Shown: positions 27,668 through 35,745 of the stretch, piece after piece
How positions within the stretch are numbered: position 1 is the first letter of the stretch
Layout of the letters: each line of letters starts with the position of its first letter
Source: Cellvibrionaceae bacterium AOL6
GTDB taxonomy: Bacteria > Pseudomonadota > Gammaproteobacteria > Pseudomonadales > Cellvibrionaceae
Direction of reading: 5' to 3'
NCBI GenBank assembly: GCA_003265435.1
Contig: NOXC01000002.1
Span: forward strand, 62,001 to 126,000
Length of the DNA stretch: 64,000 nt
Position numbers and translations under genes: made by a program
Notes under the pieces: generated by a model
What the model was told of the DNA's origin: nothing
The model's database searches: none
The model's input: the letters and a program-made list of their open reading frames with translations, nothing else

Positions 27668-29782
27668 CTAATCCACGCGCCTGAAGGGGGGGAGACTGTC
27701 CAGAAGCAGTTTCCCGTAGCGCTTCGAAATGAGGCGTTTATCCAAAATGGTGACCCGACCTTGATCACTTTCGGTGCGCAGCAAGCGACCGCAGGCCTGG
27801 ACCAGACGAATGGACGCATCCGGCACGGTGACTTCCATAAAACTGTTTCCACCACGCGCCTCAATCCATTCTGAAAAGGCCGCTTCCAAAGGTTCATCGG
27901 GCACGGAAAAAGGCAGTTTTGCGATGATCACATGGCGACAATAATCGCCGGGCAAATCCACTCCTTCGGCAAAGCTGGCCAAGCCCCATAGCACGCTGCC
28001 CTGCCCCGCATCGATATCGCGCTTGTGCAACTCAATCATTTTTTGTTTGCTTTGCAAGCCCTGGCAATAAATGCGACTGCGCACCGATTCCGGCATCGCT
28101 TCGAAAACCTGTTTCATCTGTGCATTCGATGAAAAAAGTACGAGCGTGCCCTGCTCGGGATGAATAATGTCCGGCAGCAATCGTATGAGACTTTCGGTAT
28201 GCTCGACGCTGCGATTGGCTTCTTCCGAGGCGGAAGGTATGCAGAGCTCTCCGTTGGTCGCGTAATCGAAGGGGCTCGGTACCGCTGCACAATGGGCGTT
28301 GTCGAACAGCCCCGCCCTAAGGGTAAATCGGTCGAAACGGTTTAACGCACGCAAGGTCGCCGAAGTCACGACCGCACCACAGCAACGCGACCATAAACTG
28401 CGCTGTAAAATGCCCGACGCCAGCACGGGGCTACCCACAAATTCATAATCCGGGGTATCGCCGTGCGTCAGCAAAGTCACCCATCGTGCGAACGGCATTT
28501 TTTCATCGAAACGCGTCTCGCGGTATTGTTGCCACAGTGCAAGGTTGCCTTCGGCCCGTGTCAGCCACGAGCCCAACAAGCCCAACATGACTTCGAGATC
28601 CTTACGGGGAACCAGATTGTGTTCCTGCTCCAACGTGGTTTCAATTTCACGGTAGAGTTTTGTAAGCAGGCCCTCCAAGCGCTCAAACGCGCGAGTGGCA
28701 GCGCCCGCGAGGTGTTCAATTTCCGGGCCCACCTCACCGAGGGGAAACAACTTGCGCGGGGTATTCTGGTCTAACTCAATATCATCGCAAAGCGCTCGCA
28801 CCAGTGGCAGCCCGTCCTCGAGCACGGTTCGAGCAGCCTTTAGGTCTGCCTCCAACGGCTCCGACAACTGACAAAAATAACTGAGTTCGGCGAGGCTTTC
28901 TTTCAGCTTCGGCCACTGCCCTTCGCTTTGCCCCAGCCAACGAATCGTGCTTCGATAACGGGTGTGGGCGGCGAAGTGATTCAACGCTTTTTCGGGCAGA
29001 TGGTGGCCCTCGTCGAAAATATAAATCGTCTCTTCGGGCGAGGGCAGAATGGCGCCGCCACCGAGTGCAAGGTCCGCCAACACCAGGTCATGATTTGCCA
29101 CGATCAGGTCGGCATTTTCAAGTGAGTCGCGCGCGTGAAAAAACGCACAATCTCGAATGTTTGGGCACTTGCGCCCCGAGCACTGGCGATGATCGGTCGT
29201 CACTCGCTGCCACACCGGCACTTCGATTTCGTCCGGCCAGCTGTCTTTGTCACCATCCCATTCGCCGTCGACACTGCGTTGCATCATGTCGCGATAGGTA
29301 TGCAAATCCTGCGCGGACACCGCAATGACTTCGTCTTCATAAAATGCCGCTTCGCTGCCCTGAGAATCACTCAGGATACGCTCGAGCTTACTCAAACAGA
29401 CGTAACGCCCCCGCCCCTTGGCAAGCGTGTAGGAAAACTGCAAACCGCTGTGCAGCAGGACATCGGGAATGTCCTTGAGCGAGACCTGTTCCTGCAAGGC
29501 AATCGTTGCCGTTGACAGCACCACGCGTTTGTCGAGCGCTTTGGCCACCGGCAAAGTGGCGAGCAAGTACGCTACGGTTTTACCGGTACCCGTGCCGGCC
29601 TCAACCACGGCAATGTTTTTCTCGGAAATACAGTGGCCCTCTTCGTCGAAACGAAGCGAGCCAAGTGTGCGGGCAATTTCCGCAATCATCATTTTTTGCC
29701 CGTAACGGGGCTTCATATTTTTGGCTTGCAGAAACCCGCTGTACGCCTGCTGAATGTCTTTCTTCAGCGCGTCGTCAAGCAT
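27668..29782 (-). CDS. dinG: ATP-dependent DNA helicase DinG
   Basis: XPD-like superfamily 2 helicase with an iron-sulfur cluster that unwinds D-loops, R-loops and G-quadruplexes. Walker A is VEAGTGTGKTVAYLLA; the DEAH-type motif is FDEGHH. Four candidate cluster cysteines are in RYVCLSKLE and CSGRKCPNIRDC. Motif VI is QACGRLLRTESDQGR. 704 residues, close to E. coli DinG (716). It overlaps the downstream end of the acyltransferase gene by 8 bp, so the two are co-transcribed. Confidence 0.94.
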   Translation of the reverse strand: MLDDALKKDIQQAYSGFLQAKNMKPRYGQKMMIAEIARTLGSLRFDEEGHCISEKNIAVVEAGTGTGKTVAYLLATLPVAKALDKRVVLSTATIALQEQVSLKDIPDVLLHSGLQFSYTLAKGRGRYVCLSKLERILSDSQGSEAAFYEDEVIAVSAQDLHTYRDMMQRSVDGEWDGDKDSWPDEIEVPVWQRVTTDHRQCSGRKCPNIRDCAFFHARDSLENADLIVANHDLVLADLALGGGAILPSPEETIYIFDEGHHLPEKALNHFAAHTRYRSTIRWLGQSEGQWPKLKESLAELSYFCQLSEPLEADLKAARTVLEDGLPLVRALCDDIELDQNTPRKLFPLGEVGPEIEHLAGAATRAFERLEGLLTKLYREIETTLEQEHNLVPRKDLEVMLGLLGSWLTRAEGNLALWQQYRETRFDEKMPFARWVTLLTHGDTPDYEFVGSPVLASGILQRSLWSRCCGAVVTSATLRALNRFDRFTLRAGLFDNAHCAAVPSPFDYATNGELCIPSASEEANRSVEHTESLIRLLPDIIHPEQGTLVLFSSNAQMKQVFEAMPESVRSRIYCQGLQSKQKMIELHKRDIDAGQGSVLWGLASFAEGVDLPGDYCRHVIIAKLPFSVPDEPLEAAFSEWIEARGGNSFMEVTVPDASIRLVQACGRLLRTESDQGRVTILDKRLISKRYGKLLLDSLPPFRRVD

Positions 29783-30938
29783 CGGAGGTGGCCAGTAACA
29801 GACGATCCTTCACCGGGTTGGCATAACTGGCGAGAAAATAAGGCCTGTGCGCTTCGGGTACCGCATTGAGGCGGGACATAAATTCGGATTTCTGCTTTTC
29901 GAACGCGCCCTGCGTGTAGCATGCTCCCTCCGCACCAATCGGCACCTTAGGCGCCTGCCCTTCGAGCAGTTCATAGGCAATCGCATTGCTCGGATGAAGC
30001 TGATAGTGACTGAGAATTTGACGATCAATTTCACGTGTGACCGCTTCGCTGTCTTCAAACTCCTGATCCAGGGGCGTGCCAAAACTCAGATGCACTCGAC
30101 CTTTGAAACCGGTGATGCCACGGGCAATACTTTGCACGTCCTCATGCTCGTCCTTGATGTATTCGCCCTGCTCCGCCTTCGCGTACAACTCACGCGCCTT
30201 ATCGGCATCACAGGGGTCAAATTCATAAGAAATACTCACGGGCACCACGCGTGCTTCACGAATGTAATCGCCTAGACTTTGCTGCTTGTCTTTGCTCAAC
30301 GACAGCATGCTGACAATGGCGGAATTGGTTCTATCCAACCCATCTTTCGCCCGCCCCTCACGCTGGGCGATCCACACATTTTCTCCGTCGTGCATCACGC
30401 TCTGGTGAATGTAACGACTTAACTGGCGGGCCGCCTTGAGTTTCTCTCTCGGTGCTTTCGCGGAGCGGTTCACAATGAAGCTCTTATTCAAGCGCATGAG
30501 ATCGCTCGCGAAGGGTTTCGTCAGCAGGTTGTCACCAATGGCAATACGCAAGGTACTGAAGCCGTGCTGATAGATGGCCCAGTTCGTGAGCGCCGGGTCC
30601 ATCGCGATATCGCGATGGTTACTGATAAACAGGTAGGCGCTGGACTGATCGAGCGCATCAAGCCCGCTCACGGTCAGCTCCGTCACGGTGTCATCGAGCA
30701 CCTTGGCCAGATATTGTTCAATTTCCGCCTGAAAATCCGCCACACTGCGAATTTTCGCAACGCGGCCAGCAAGACGCGACTGCACGAGTTTGCGCAAAGC
30801 AAAGCCGAATACTGGCCCGGACTGCTTGAAGCGCCAGCGCACGATAGCGTCCAAAAATTCGCGATCGTTGACGAGCCGGGCTAACACAGCGGGGACTTCG
30901 TCATCATTGTACGGGCGAATATCATCAAATTCGGACAT
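29775..30938 (-). CDS. 1-acylglycerol-3-phosphate O-acyltransferase-family protein
   Basis: A 387-residue PlsC-type acyltransferase. The first active-site block reads FISNHRDIAMDPAL, so the Asp is six residues after His rather than five as in the standard HX4D motif; a second block FIVNRSAKAPREKL and a third, NVWIAQREGRAKDG (usual EGxR), follow. A role in phospholipid synthesis or remodelling is likely; the exact acceptor is unknown. It is transcribed upstream of dinG with an 8-bp overlap. Confidence 0.8.
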   Translation of the reverse strand: MSEFDDIRPYNDDEVPAVLARLVNDREFLDAIVRWRFKQSGPVFGFALRKLVQSRLAGRVAKIRSVADFQAEIEQYLAKVLDDTVTELTVSGLDALDQSSAYLFISNHRDIAMDPALTNWAIYQHGFSTLRIAIGDNLLTKPFASDLMRLNKSFIVNRSAKAPREKLKAARQLSRYIHQSVMHDGENVWIAQREGRAKDGLDRTNSAIVSMLSLSKDKQQSLGDYIREARVVPVSISYEFDPCDADKARELYAKAEQGEYIKDEHEDVQSIARGITGFKGRVHLSFGTPLDQEFEDSEAVTREIDRQILSHYQLHPSNAIAYELLEGQAPKVPIGAEGACYTQGAFEKQKSEFMSRLNAVPEAHRPYFLASYANPVKDRLLLATSDA

Positions 30939-31181
30939 CGTTGGAAATTCCTTGCGACGCTGTGCAGAAAAGCATCAATTAAGTAAATACAAAGTCAAAC
31001 GACGGATTATAGCCTTTTCACGCCAATGCTAGAAACTGCCTACGTCTATTCGCCATAACTTTGCACCCGTTCTCAGACCTGCCTTCGAAGTCGTGGCATC
31101 TTTAGCCACTGTGTTCAAAACAGGACTTGTGCGCCAACTATGCTGTGCTAAGCTTCCGCCGTCGCCCGCGTGAACCCCGAT

Positions 31182-32465
31182 ATGAAAATACTAGTTGTAG
31201 AAGATAGTGCGACTCTGCGCTTTGCCCTGGATAATTACATTCGGGCAGCCGGCCATGAGACTGTCATCGCTGAAAACGGCGAGAAAGCGGTACAGATCAT
31301 TGAGCACACCCCCATCGACATGATCATCATGGACGTGGAAATGCCTGGGCTGAACGGCTTTGAAACCACACGCCTCATTCGCGAGAGTCTCGGCGAGCAC
31401 TGGATCCCCATTATATTCCTCACGGGCAAAAGCGAGGAAGAAAGCCTCGAACAGGGCATTGCCGTGGGCGGTGATGATTACCTGATCAAGCCCGTCAGCA
31501 AGGTCATCCTGCACGCTAAAATCAAAGCCATGGAGCGTATCGCGCGTATGCGCACGCAGCTGCATGAGCTGAACACGCGCTTGGTCAAACTCAGCCAGCG
31601 CGACGGCCTGACGCAACTCTACAATCGCCGCACCTTTGAGGAAAAGGCCCAAGAGGCCTGGCGTCTGGCGACACGCAATAAAGAACCGCTGACGATTCTG
31701 CTGTTTGATATCGACCACTTTAAGCTCTACAACGACAATTACGGCCACCCGGCTGGAGACAGCTGTATCCAGCGCGTCGCCAGTGCACTCGACCAGTGCT
31801 TTAACCGTCCGGGCGACATCGTTGCGCGCTATGGTGGAGAAGAATTTGTGGTTTTGCTGCCGAACACGGACAGCAAAGGCGCCGAACACGTTGCTGAGAT
31901 CATGCGCAAACAAATCGAATTATTGGGCATTGAGCATCAGGGCTCACCGGGTTTTCAGCGAGTTACGGTCAGTATAGGCGGCTGCACCTTGCGCTTCACC
32001 ACCGGTGCGAGCCTCGACAAGCAGCTCGAGCTGGCCGACCGGGCCCTCTACCAAAGTAAGAAAAGCGGCCGCAATCGCGCGACGTTGAATCAGTACAACG
32101 ATCTTCACAGCGTCGTCTTGATCGACGCGGATTTCGCCAGCTGTGCGCATACGGTCGAGCTGCTCAAAGGTCACTGCGAGCTCTACACCATACAAAATGA
32201 AAATGACATCAAGCACTTTGACGTCAGTGGCGAAGCGGAGCTTATCGTCACGCACATACAGGAAGCCGGTGACGACAGCATTCGTTTGTATCAGAAGTTG
32301 TGCCAAACACAGCGCGTCGGCGGCGTACCGCACTTACTGTATTCGTCTTTAAGTGACGCATTCCTGGAAGGTTTGCAGCGAGATCTGCATGCGGAATGCG
32401 TGGTGCCCAGCGATCAGGGCGATCAATTAATCGCCCGAATTAATCACTGCTTGAAGTCGCCCTGA
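31182..32465 (+). CDS. Response-regulator diguanylate cyclase with C-terminal receiver-like domain
   Basis: REC-GGDEF protein making cyclic di-GMP. The receiver domain (1-120) has the acidic pair (VVED), phospho-acceptor Asp51 (IIMDVEMPG) and conserved Lys (LIKPVSK). The GGDEF domain (about 140-300) has an intact active site, GGEEF at 218-222, and an inhibitory I-site RPGD five residues before it, so product feedback is expected. The last 115 residues (VVLIDADFASCAHTVELLKG onward) look like a second receiver fold without a phospho-acceptor Asp. A GTG 12 bp upstream is an alternative start. No partner kinase is adjacent. Confidence 0.9.
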   Translation: MKILVVEDSATLRFALDNYIRAAGHETVIAENGEKAVQIIEHTPIDMIIMDVEMPGLNGFETTRLIRESLGEHWIPIIFLTGKSEEESLEQGIAVGGDDYLIKPVSKVILHAKIKAMERIARMRTQLHELNTRLVKLSQRDGLTQLYNRRTFEEKAQEAWRLATRNKEPLTILLFDIDHFKLYNDNYGHPAGDSCIQRVASALDQCFNRPGDIVARYGGEEFVVLLPNTDSKGAEHVAEIMRKQIELLGIEHQGSPGFQRVTVSIGGCTLRFTTGASLDKQLELADRALYQSKKSGRNRATLNQYNDLHSVVLIDADFASCAHTVELLKGHCELYTIQNENDIKHFDVSGEAELIVTHIQEAGDDSIRLYQKLCQTQRVGGVPHLLYSSLSDAFLEGLQRDLHAECVVPSDQGDQLIARINHCLKSP

Positions 32466-32474
32466 CAGCGGCGC

Positions 32475-32942
32475 TTACCACATATTTTTGCGGACACAGA
32501 ACCAAAGCAAGCAGGCATCGGCTTCTTCTTTGAGGGCCTCATCGCTGTCTTTGCTCTGAGTCATCTCACTGGCTGAAACCTGGCCGTCGCCATTTTGATC
32601 CATACGGTCAAAACTGCCGAGGTAGGAGGCGTACTCCTGTCCCGTCAGGCGGCCATCCTGGTTGCTGTCGAGCTTGACGAAGCGTGCTTGCAGCAACAAA
32701 TTGCGTCGCTCACGATCCAGTCTTTCATACTCTTCAAAGCTAACATCACCATCGAGATCGAAGTCCATACGCGCAAACGCCTGCTTGCGCTTCTCTTCGA
32801 CCTCATCAATGCTGATCACGCGATCACCATTGGCATCGTATTTTGCGAGCAACCATTGCTCATCTTGCTTGCTATCCTGTGCATGAAGGTTAACAGCCAG
32901 ACACCCAGCGAGCACCAGCCAAAGACCATGACGACTCATCAT
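32475..32942 (-). CDS. Secreted EF-hand calcium-binding protein
   Basis: A 155-residue exported protein with a signal peptide (LWLVLAGCLAVNLHA) and four canonical EF-hand loops, each beginning with Asp and ending with Glu: DANGDRVISIDE, DFDLDGDVSFEE, DSNQDGRLTGQE and DQNGDGQVSASE. It probably binds calcium in the periplasm or outside the cell. A run of three possible start codons (GTG, ATG, ATG) follows a weak AGG site, so the exact start is uncertain by one or two codons. Convergent with the diguanylate cyclase gene. Confidence 0.85.
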   Translation of the reverse strand: MMSRHGLWLVLAGCLAVNLHAQDSKQDEQWLLAKYDANGDRVISIDEVEEKRKQAFARMDFDLDGDVSFEEYERLDRERRNLLLQARFVKLDSNQDGRLTGQEYASYLGSFDRMDQNGDGQVSASEMTQSKDSDEALKEEADACLLWFCVRKNMW

Positions 32943-33027
32943 CACACACCTGTTTATATATCTATTTGTAATTTAACTGTGAGGCATGAGAATTATAGCG
33001 AGATTTAACGCGCCATAGGGGCGAATA

Positions 33028-33047
33028 GCTCACACTTTAGTGTGAGC
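33028..33047. terminator. Hairpin downstream of pyrB
   Basis: Perfect 8-bp stem GCTCACAC / GTGTGAGC with a TTTA loop, about 60 bp after the pyrB stop. There is no T-run on the pyrB side, so it may be a weak terminator or an operator for the EF-hand gene. Confidence 0.4.
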
Positions 33048-33107
33048 AAAATAGACTCTTTTCTGATGATAAATCGCCAAAACCCGACGAAAACGTTATA
33101 AAACGCG

Positions 33108-34118
33108 TCAACTGCGGCGGTGATACCAGTTTACTTCCCTTGCAGACTGCTCGACCTGGTCTACAACACCCAATATCAGCGCGAACAATGCCATACGCAC
33201 CAATACCCCGTTATCGGCCTGACGGAAGATGGCGAGGTTCGGATTTTGGTTTAAATCGTTGTCGAGCTCATTGGCGCCTTCGCGTGAATCGCGGGGCAAT
33301 GGGTGCATAATCACCGTGTTCGGCTCACAGAACTTGGTGTATATCTCCTGATTCAAACGGAATCGTCCTCGATACAGGTCCGCCTCTTCCTGAGAGGCAA
33401 ACCGCTCTTCCTGAATCCGCGTGGAATAGACGATATCCACATGAGCAATGCTGCTCATCAGCTCGGTCGACACTTCCACTTTGTGGCCCGCTTCGCGCAG
33501 GGCCTCGACGTACACTTCGGGCATAGCCAGCTCCTCAGGCGACACCAGCACAATATGCAGGTTATCGAAGAGCCTCAGCAGACGTGCCAAAGAGTGCACC
33601 GTTCGACCAAATTTGAGGTCGCCAATCATCGCGATGCGCAAACCATCAATGCTGCCACCACGCCCGCCCACTTCTTTTAAAATGGTATACAGATCCAGCA
33701 AGGCCTGACTGGGGTGCTCATTGGCACCATCACCGCCATTGATCACCGGCACCCGGCTCGCGGCCGCAAACTCGGATACGGACCCCGACTGGGGATGCCG
33801 CATACAGATGACATCGCTGTATCCTGACAGCACCCGAGCGGTATCGTAGAGACTCTCACCCTTCGCGATAGCCGAACTTTTAAAGCCTGTAGTTTCGCGC
33901 ACTTCCCCGCCAAGCAGGTTAAACGCACACCCAAAACTCACCCGCGTCCGCGTACTCGGTTCGAAGAACATGTTGCCCAAAATCGCGCCTTCAAGCACCC
34001 GCGTCACCATCCGCCGTTTGGCAAAAGGCTCCATCCGGTCCGCCACGGCGAATATCTGTTCGATATCGGCACGTTCAAATTGATCAACAGAAAGTATATT
34101 GGCACCAGCAAAGTTCAA
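33108..34118 (-). CDS. pyrB: Aspartate carbamoyltransferase catalytic chain
   Basis: Second step of pyrimidine synthesis: carbamoyl phosphate plus aspartate to N-carbamoyl-aspartate. Carbamoyl-phosphate motifs FFEPSTRTRVSF and HPSQALLDLYT are intact, as is the aspartate-binding MHPLPRDSRE. 336 residues, slightly longer than E. coli PyrB (311). The start is a TTG at 34118 with GAGG upstream. No regulatory chain pyrI or pyrC-like gene is adjacent. Confidence 0.94.
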   Translation of the reverse strand: MNFAGANILSVDQFERADIEQIFAVADRMEPFAKRRMVTRVLEGAILGNMFFEPSTRTRVSFGCAFNLLGGEVRETTGFKSSAIAKGESLYDTARVLSGYSDVICMRHPQSGSVSEFAAASRVPVINGGDGANEHPSQALLDLYTILKEVGGRGGSIDGLRIAMIGDLKFGRTVHSLARLLRLFDNLHIVLVSPEELAMPEVYVEALREAGHKVEVSTELMSSIAHVDIVYSTRIQEERFASQEEADLYRGRFRLNQEIYTKFCEPNTVIMHPLPRDSREGANELDNDLNQNPNLAIFRQADNGVLVRMALFALILGVVDQVEQSAREVNWYHRRS

Positions 34119-34238
34119 GACGCACCTCGATAGACAGCAAAATGGCGGGGAAAAACGGCGCTATTGTAGCGCTGTTCGGGCCACTCTGAAATGCTAGGAT
34201 GCGGCACGTTTGCCCCCTATTCCTCTTCGACTCGCTCC

Positions 34239-34412
34239 GCATCATGCCTTTCTATAAGTATCGCGTCGTTGAAGACTGGCATTGCACCTGAGGCCTGACG
34301 CGCGGTAAAGCTTTGGCGGGGCTTCACCCGCAGGGATGCGGGGGGGGAGCCTACACGGATGTACTTGCCGCGTCCCCGCCAAAGCTTTACCGCGCGTCAG
34401 GCCCCCTCGACT
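34239..34412. repeat. Structured intergenic repeat, copy 1
   Basis: First of two nearly identical 174-bp direct repeats. It holds a perfect 30-bp inverted repeat (34292-34321 with 34374-34403, core CGGTAAAGCTTTGGCGGGG) enclosing two small hairpins: CCCGCA-GGGA-TGCGGG and TACA-CGGA-TGTA. As single-stranded DNA or RNA this would fold as a long stem ending in a junction with two short arms. No coding potential is convincing. Confidence 0.85.
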
Positions 34413-34509
34413 TCCTGTGTTTAAAGAATCGCACGGCTTCCAATCAATAACGCAAAGGCCTTTTTCAAGTTGTGGTCGGTGCTACGAATTAGGCAACCGT
34501 ATTCGAGGG

Positions 34510-34621
34510 GGCCTGCTCCACCGTATTGTTCTGCCTGGGACGCGTGAATACATCCCTGTAAGCTCTCCATTCGCGTCCATGCGAATGAGAGCCCAGTCAG
34601 AACAATACGGTGCATCAGGCC
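34510..34621. repeat. Structured intergenic repeat, divergent copy in inverse orientation
   Basis: Same architecture as the flanking 174-bp repeats, but in the opposite direction and with a different outer stem: CACCGTATTGTTCTG (34519-34533) pairs perfectly with 34598-34612, extended by GGCCTG/CAGGCC. Inside lie TACA-TCCC-TGTA (34549-34560) and CATTCGC-GTCCAT-GCGAATG (34568-34587). The short TACA/TGTA arm and its GGGA loop (on the other strand) are shared with the flanking copies, while the stem sequence is not. Confidence 0.75.
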
Positions 34622-34700
34622 TTGGGAGGTGGGAGTAACCCCATAGCGCAGCACTATTTGCTGAGCTGTGCGGGTTCGTTTTCTTCGAGTTTGGATGTGA

Positions 34701-34729
34701 GGGGTCAGAGCACTTTGTGATCTGACCCC
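34701..34729. repeat. REP-like hairpin 1
   Basis: GGGGTCAGA pairs with TCTGACCCC around a centre containing CAC-TTT-GTG. Palindromes of this GGGGTCAGA...TCTGACCCC type are known in gammaproteobacteria as REP-like elements often linked to RAYT transposases; no such gene is in this window. Confidence 0.7.
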
Positions 34730-34760
34730 GCAAACGATGGGAAGCGTTTTCGTTGATTCG

Positions 34761-34934
34761 GCATCATGCCTTTTGATAAGTATCGCGTCGTTGAAGATTC
34801 GCATTACATCCGAGGCCTGACGCGCGGTAAAGCTTTGGCGGGGCTTCACCCGCAGGGATGCGGGTGGGGAGCCTACAGGGACGTACTTGCCGCGTCCCCG
34901 CCAAAGCTTTACCGCGTGGCAGGCCCCCTCGACT
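34761..34934. repeat. Structured intergenic repeat, copy 2
   Basis: Second 174-bp copy in the same orientation as copy 1. The outer inverted repeat is at 34814-34843 and 34896-34925 with two mismatches; the CCCGCA-GGGA-TGCGGG arm is preserved, while the TACA arm has one mismatch (TACA-GGGA-CGTA). The near identity of the two copies suggests recent duplication or gene conversion. Confidence 0.85.
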
Positions 34935-34959
34935 GACTCCGTGTAATTTTCAGACTCAA

Positions 34960-34988
34960 GGGGGCAAAGCACTTTGTGGTCTGCCCCC
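34960..34988. repeat. REP-like hairpin 2
   Basis: GGGGGCA pairs with TGCCCCC around AAGCACTTTGTGGTC, a variant of the hairpin at 34701-34729 with the same GCACTTTGTG centre. It lies about 30 bp from the end of the GST gene and could also act as its terminator. Confidence 0.6.
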
Positions 34989-35019
34989 GCGGTCGTCGGG
35001 TTACAGAATTACGCTTAGA

Positions 35020-35745
35020 TCAGCGGAAGCGCTGGTACATCGACATCACCCAAGGTTCCAGGGCAGCGTAGCGTTCGGTGTATTCCTGTAAAGGCAAAGG
35101 GATGGATTCAGGCCAGAAAATGCCATAGCGGGCGGGGCGATATAGTGGTGCTAGAAGCGCGGCGACAGACAAATCAGCACGGCTGAATTGATCGCCTACC
35201 AGAAACTCTCCAGAATCCAGGGCCGCTACAACCTTGGCAACCGCAGCATCCAGCTGCGTCTGCGCCTTGGCTACGCTATCGGCGTTTACCGGCAGCAGTT
35301 TCGTCAACGCCGATTTAATTTTGGGGAACGCCTTAGGCATGACCCAGCGACTGTACCAGGGGCCATCCTGGGCAAACATGGGGAGCAACACATCCGGCCG
35401 ATCCAGCAACACCGAGTAAACCAGAATACGTACCGCCGGCCCGATCTCCTCGTCCGCCCATGCCTCCCAGCTTTGCGCCTCCTTGTTCAGTGCCTCATCC
35501 TCCAGCATCAGAGGAAAACGCGGATAAGACTCATCGAGATAGTCCAAAATAGCGCTGGCCCCATGTACCACCGTGCGCCCTTCCTTGATCACAGGCACAC
35601 TGCTCTGGCCACTCAAACGTTTCATCGGTTTAATGTGCAGGCCGGGCAAGAGGTTTTTGTAGCGATGGGGTACATGCTTTCTGGCGAGCGCCCAACGTAC
35701 CTTTTCACAGTAATGCGACACCGGCATTTGATACAACGTAATCAC
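35020..35745 (-). CDS. Glutathione S-transferase family protein
   Basis: A 241-residue two-domain GST. The thioredoxin-fold half holds MPVSHYCEKVRWAL (catalytic region with a Cys) and QSSVPVIKEGRTVVHGASAILDYLDE (glutathione-binding SVPV and the Glu/Asp-Ser-like site). The C-terminal helical half has the typical FLVGDQFSRADLSVAALLAPL block. It is downstream of sbcB, overlapping its end by 4 bp (ATGA), so the two are co-translated. The substrate is unknown. Confidence 0.88.
   Translation of the reverse strand: MITLYQMPVSHYCEKVRWALARKHVPHRYKNLLPGLHIKPMKRLSGQSSVPVIKEGRTVVHGASAILDYLDESYPRFPLMLEDEALNKEAQSWEAWADEEIGPAVRILVYSVLLDRPDVLLPMFAQDGPWYSRWVMPKAFPKIKSALTKLLPVNADSVAKAQTQLDAAVAKVVAALDSGEFLVGDQFSRADLSVAALLAPLYRPARYGIFWPESIPLPLQEYTERYAALEPWVMSMYQRFR

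Noticed and set aside
34239-34934. CRISPR array or integron attC cluster
   Set aside because: Only two direct copies, 174 bp each, with no regular spacers, no cas or integrase genes nearby.
34336-35091. Open frames of 77-183 codons inside the repeat block between pyrB and the GST gene
   Set aside because: They follow the palindromes, give similar peptides from each repeat copy and lack ribosome sites; repeat-derived artefacts.
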